A stretch of DNA of 7,648 bases, from positions 1-7,648 of the forward strand of contig CAYVCG010000082.1 of assembly GCA_964449985.1 (NCBI GenBank). The letters run 5' to 3'. Below are positions 6,912-7,648 of this stretch, piece after piece. Below the pieces are notes generated by a model, which saw nothing but the letters and a program-made list of their open reading frames with translations, had not been told where the DNA came from and did no database searches. The stretch's first letter is position 1. Each line of letters begins with the position of its first letter. The translations under genes were made by a program, and so were the position numbers. This DNA is from CAYVCG01 sp964449985. GTDB lineage: Bacteria; Bacillota; Clostridia; Lachnospirales; WRAX01.

Positions 6912-7020
6912 TTTAATGTATTGCGTTCTGCGGGTTCTCAGCTATCCCCACTCTCTGTAAGTGCATATTACATTTTTATCTCCGCGTCAACGGTTTAATA
7001 AATAATATTAAATTTCAATC

Positions 7021-7049
7021 ATTGTATCATGTTGTGTTGCTACTGTCAA
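7021..7049 (-). promoter_or_regulatory. trp operon promoter (sigma-A type)
   Basis: Minus-strand TTGACA (7049-7044) and TACAAT (7026-7021) are separated by exactly 17 bp. This is a perfect -35 box and a 5-of-6 -10 box, so a strong housekeeping promoter is expected, with transcription starting near 7014. No repressor palindrome is obvious around it; control appears to rest on the T-box. The promoter lies inside the 3' end of the degenerate frame 7008-7388. Confidence 0.88.
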
Positions 7050-7340
7050 TGGTTTTTGATGAATTGCTTGTGATAATTTGATTTTCGTTATTTTACACAA
7101 TTTGTTTATTTGTGGAGTGTGCATTATGTAATGCCAACGAGAATCAACTGCAATATTTTCCTTTATCGGGTCTTTTGGAGAATCAGGCCATGAATAATAA
7201 CACTTAAACTTATCATTCTCAAAGCTCTCGAAAACACTAAAAAGGAAAGCTATATCATCATAATCGTAGTTTTTATTACGGGTTGAAATAGATTCAATAT
7301 CAACTAAAAATTCTGCCGTTATTGAATAATAAACAGCTAC

Positions 7341-7369
7341 TTGACAACTGGTTAAAATTATATTAGCAT
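7341..7369 (+). promoter_or_regulatory. Promoter of the ribbon-helix-helix gene
   Basis: A perfect -35 TTGACA (7341-7346) is followed after 17 bp by TAGCAT (7364-7369), a 4-of-6 match to the -10 consensus, in an A/T-rich spacer. Transcription would start near 7376, leaving a leader of only about 15 nt before the presumed start codon. No clear operator palindrome was seen, though such small proteins often repress their own promoters. Confidence 0.6.
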
Positions 7370-7376
7370 GAAGTAA

Positions 7377-7382
7377 AGGAGG
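7377..7382 (+). promoter_or_regulatory. Ribosome-binding site pointing to an ATA start
   Basis: AGGAGG inside AAAGGAGGCGA is a near-ideal Shine-Dalgarno sequence. Its spacing to ATA at 7391-7393 is 8 nt, whereas the only other candidate in frame, ATT at 7385-7387, is just 2 nt away. No ATG, GTG or TTG lies in frame at a usable distance. The site therefore marks 7391 as the original start position. Confidence 0.75.
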
Positions 7383-7390
7383 CGATTTTT

Positions 7391-7570
7391 ATAGCAAGGA
7401 AAACTTTTGCAACAACTATTGATGAAGAAATATCAAATAAATTTAAAGAGGTTTGCAACGCCTCCGGGATTGGAATGAATATAATTTTGGAAACTCTTAT
7501 GCTTGAATTCTCAAATGACAAATTTGTTCTAATACTTAAAGATGGAAAATTTACGGTAGAACTGAGATAA
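7391..7570 (+). CDS. Small ribbon-helix-helix DNA-binding protein (ATA at start position)
   Basis: The 59-residue product, counting the start as M, begins ARKTFATTIDEEISNKF and has the Arc/CopG/ParD-type layout: a short beta strand (T5-I10) for DNA contact, helix A (about D11-A24), a glycine turn (SGIG, 25-28) and helix B (about N30-F40). A basic/hydrophobic tail containing ILKDGKFTVELR may form an extra hairpin. Two such chains normally form a dimer binding operator DNA; many are antitoxins or plasmid/phage repressors. No toxin gene follows: a terminator comes 4 bp after the stop. The start is odd: a strong ribosome-binding site leads to ATA, where ATG is expected before ARK. It is either a start-loss mutation, very inefficient ATA initiation, or a sequence error. 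The fold is assigned by pattern only. Confidence 0.65.
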   Translation: MARKTFATTIDEEISNKFKEVCNASGIGMNIILETLMLEFSNDKFVLILKDGKFTVELR

Positions 7571-7574
7571 ATCT

Positions 7575-7599
7575 AACAAGCCAATCAGGCTTGTTTTTT
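7575..7599 (+). terminator. Intrinsic terminator after the ribbon-helix-helix gene
   Basis: An 8-bp perfect stem (AACAAGCC at 7575-7582 with GGCTTGTT at 7588-7595, 5-nt loop) runs into T residues up to 7599. It begins 4 bp after the TAA stop, making the small gene a monocistronic unit with its own promoter and terminator. Confidence 0.88.
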
Positions 7600-7611
7600 A
7601 TTTGTATAAAG

Positions 7612-7636
7612 AAAACCTCCGGCTAGGCCGGAGGTT
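7612..7636 (-). terminator. Terminator-like hairpin at the right edge, minus-strand orientation
   Basis: A 10-bp perfect GC-rich stem (AACCTCCGGC at 7614-7623 with GCCGGAGGTT at 7627-7636) has a 3-nt loop. On the minus strand it is followed by TTTTCTTT, fitting a terminator for a minus-strand gene lying beyond the right edge. On the plus strand it is followed by CAAAAAA, so it would not act as a U-tract terminator for the small gene. It would shield the trp region from upstream read-through. Confidence 0.65.
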
Positions 7637-7648
7637 CAAAAAAGCTTA

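Larger units (their letters stand above)
6718..7014 (-). promoter_or_regulatory. tRNA-Trp-responsive T-box riboswitch leader
   Basis: This leader senses the charging state of tRNA-Trp and controls the whole operon by transcription antitermination. Stem I pairs GCGG (6985-6982) with CCGC (6907-6904) and ATGTA (6973-6969) with TACAT (6920-6916). The loop between them shows TAAATGGA on its 3' side, giving the specifier UGG followed by a purine. An AGAGAG segment and GCTGAGAACC (about 6955-6930) match the usual Stem I distal bulge and loop. A Stem II-type pairing (TATTCC with GGAATA, then TGAC with GTCA) and a small Stem III (GGATG/CATC) follow. The T-box sequence AAGGTGGCACCGCGGA is at 6782-6767 and the terminator at 6754-6718. 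The 5' end at about 7014 is inferred from the promoter. Confidence 0.95.
7008..7388 (-). pseudogene. Start-less reading frame, probable remnant of an unidentified gene
   Basis: An open frame of 126 codons runs between stops on the minus strand, ending at TAA (7010-7008). The central part reads like real protein: AEFLVDIESISTRNK, DIAFLFSVFESFEND, YYSWPDSPKDPIKEN and AVDSRWHYIMHTPQI, with ordinary codon use. No ATG, GTG or TTG occurs in frame before the methionine of HYIMHTP, far into the frame, and no ribosome-binding site precedes a plausible start. The upstream part overlaps the promoter and 5' end of the plus-strand ribbon-helix-helix gene. The 3' end carries the trp promoter. I do not recognise the family. 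The simplest reading is a 5'-truncated remnant; a frameshifted gene, or a chance open frame in AT-rich DNA, is also possible. Confidence 0.4.

Noticed and set aside
6718..7014. Leader-peptide attenuator or TRAP-binding leader
   Set aside because: There is no short reading frame with tandem Trp codons, and no regular series of GAG/UAG triplets. All T-box elements are present instead.
7391..7570. Toxin-antitoxin pair formed with the minus-strand frame at 7008-7388
   Set aside because: The two are divergent and overlap at their 5' ends, the minus-strand frame lacks a start, and a terminator directly follows the small gene. No toxin motif is visible.

Overview
This window is dominated by a complete tryptophan biosynthesis operon, trpEGDCFBA, on the minus strand (about 6690 down to 312). 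The seven genes convert chorismate to L-tryptophan. The AT-rich sequence, strong GGAGG-type ribosome-binding sites, T-box control and one-gene-per-enzyme trpEGDCFBA order suggest a low-GC Bacillota, most likely a Clostridia member. That placement is inference from style, not from a marker gene.

Right to left along the operon: a sigma-A-type promoter (TTGACA, 17 bp, TACAAT; 7049 to 7021) starts a leader of about 320 nt. The leader is a tRNA-Trp T-box: its Stem I specifier loop displays UGG, it carries the conserved T-box sequence with a UGGC bulge, and it ends in a strong intrinsic terminator just before the trpE ribosome-binding site. Uncharged tRNA-Trp should stabilise the antiterminator and allow transcription of all seven genes. 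The genes are packed with 4- or 8-bp start/stop overlaps, except a 15-bp gap between trpD and trpC that holds a very strong Shine-Dalgarno sequence. All seven are full length with recognisable catalytic motifs.

Left end (1-311): the last 30 codons of an unidentified plus-strand gene converge on the operon. The space between them holds a nested, roughly 175-bp imperfect palindrome (115-289). It is built from two terminator-like hairpins flanking two inverted copies of a GTAGGGGCG palindromic repeat, and resembles a MITE or REP-type element serving as, or inserted into, the trp terminator region.

Right end (7008-7648): a minus-strand reading frame of 126 codons (7388-7008) looks coding but has no usable start codon, and its 3' end is overlaid by the trp promoter; it is probably a gene remnant. 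Beyond it a small plus-strand gene (7391-7570) encodes a ribbon-helix-helix protein with its own promoter, an excellent ribosome-binding site and a terminator, but has ATA where ATG is expected. A 10-bp perfect hairpin closes the window.

I found no convincing new multi-gene system. The points most worth checking are the start-less ribbon-helix-helix gene, the remnant beside it, and the nested palindromic element after trpA.
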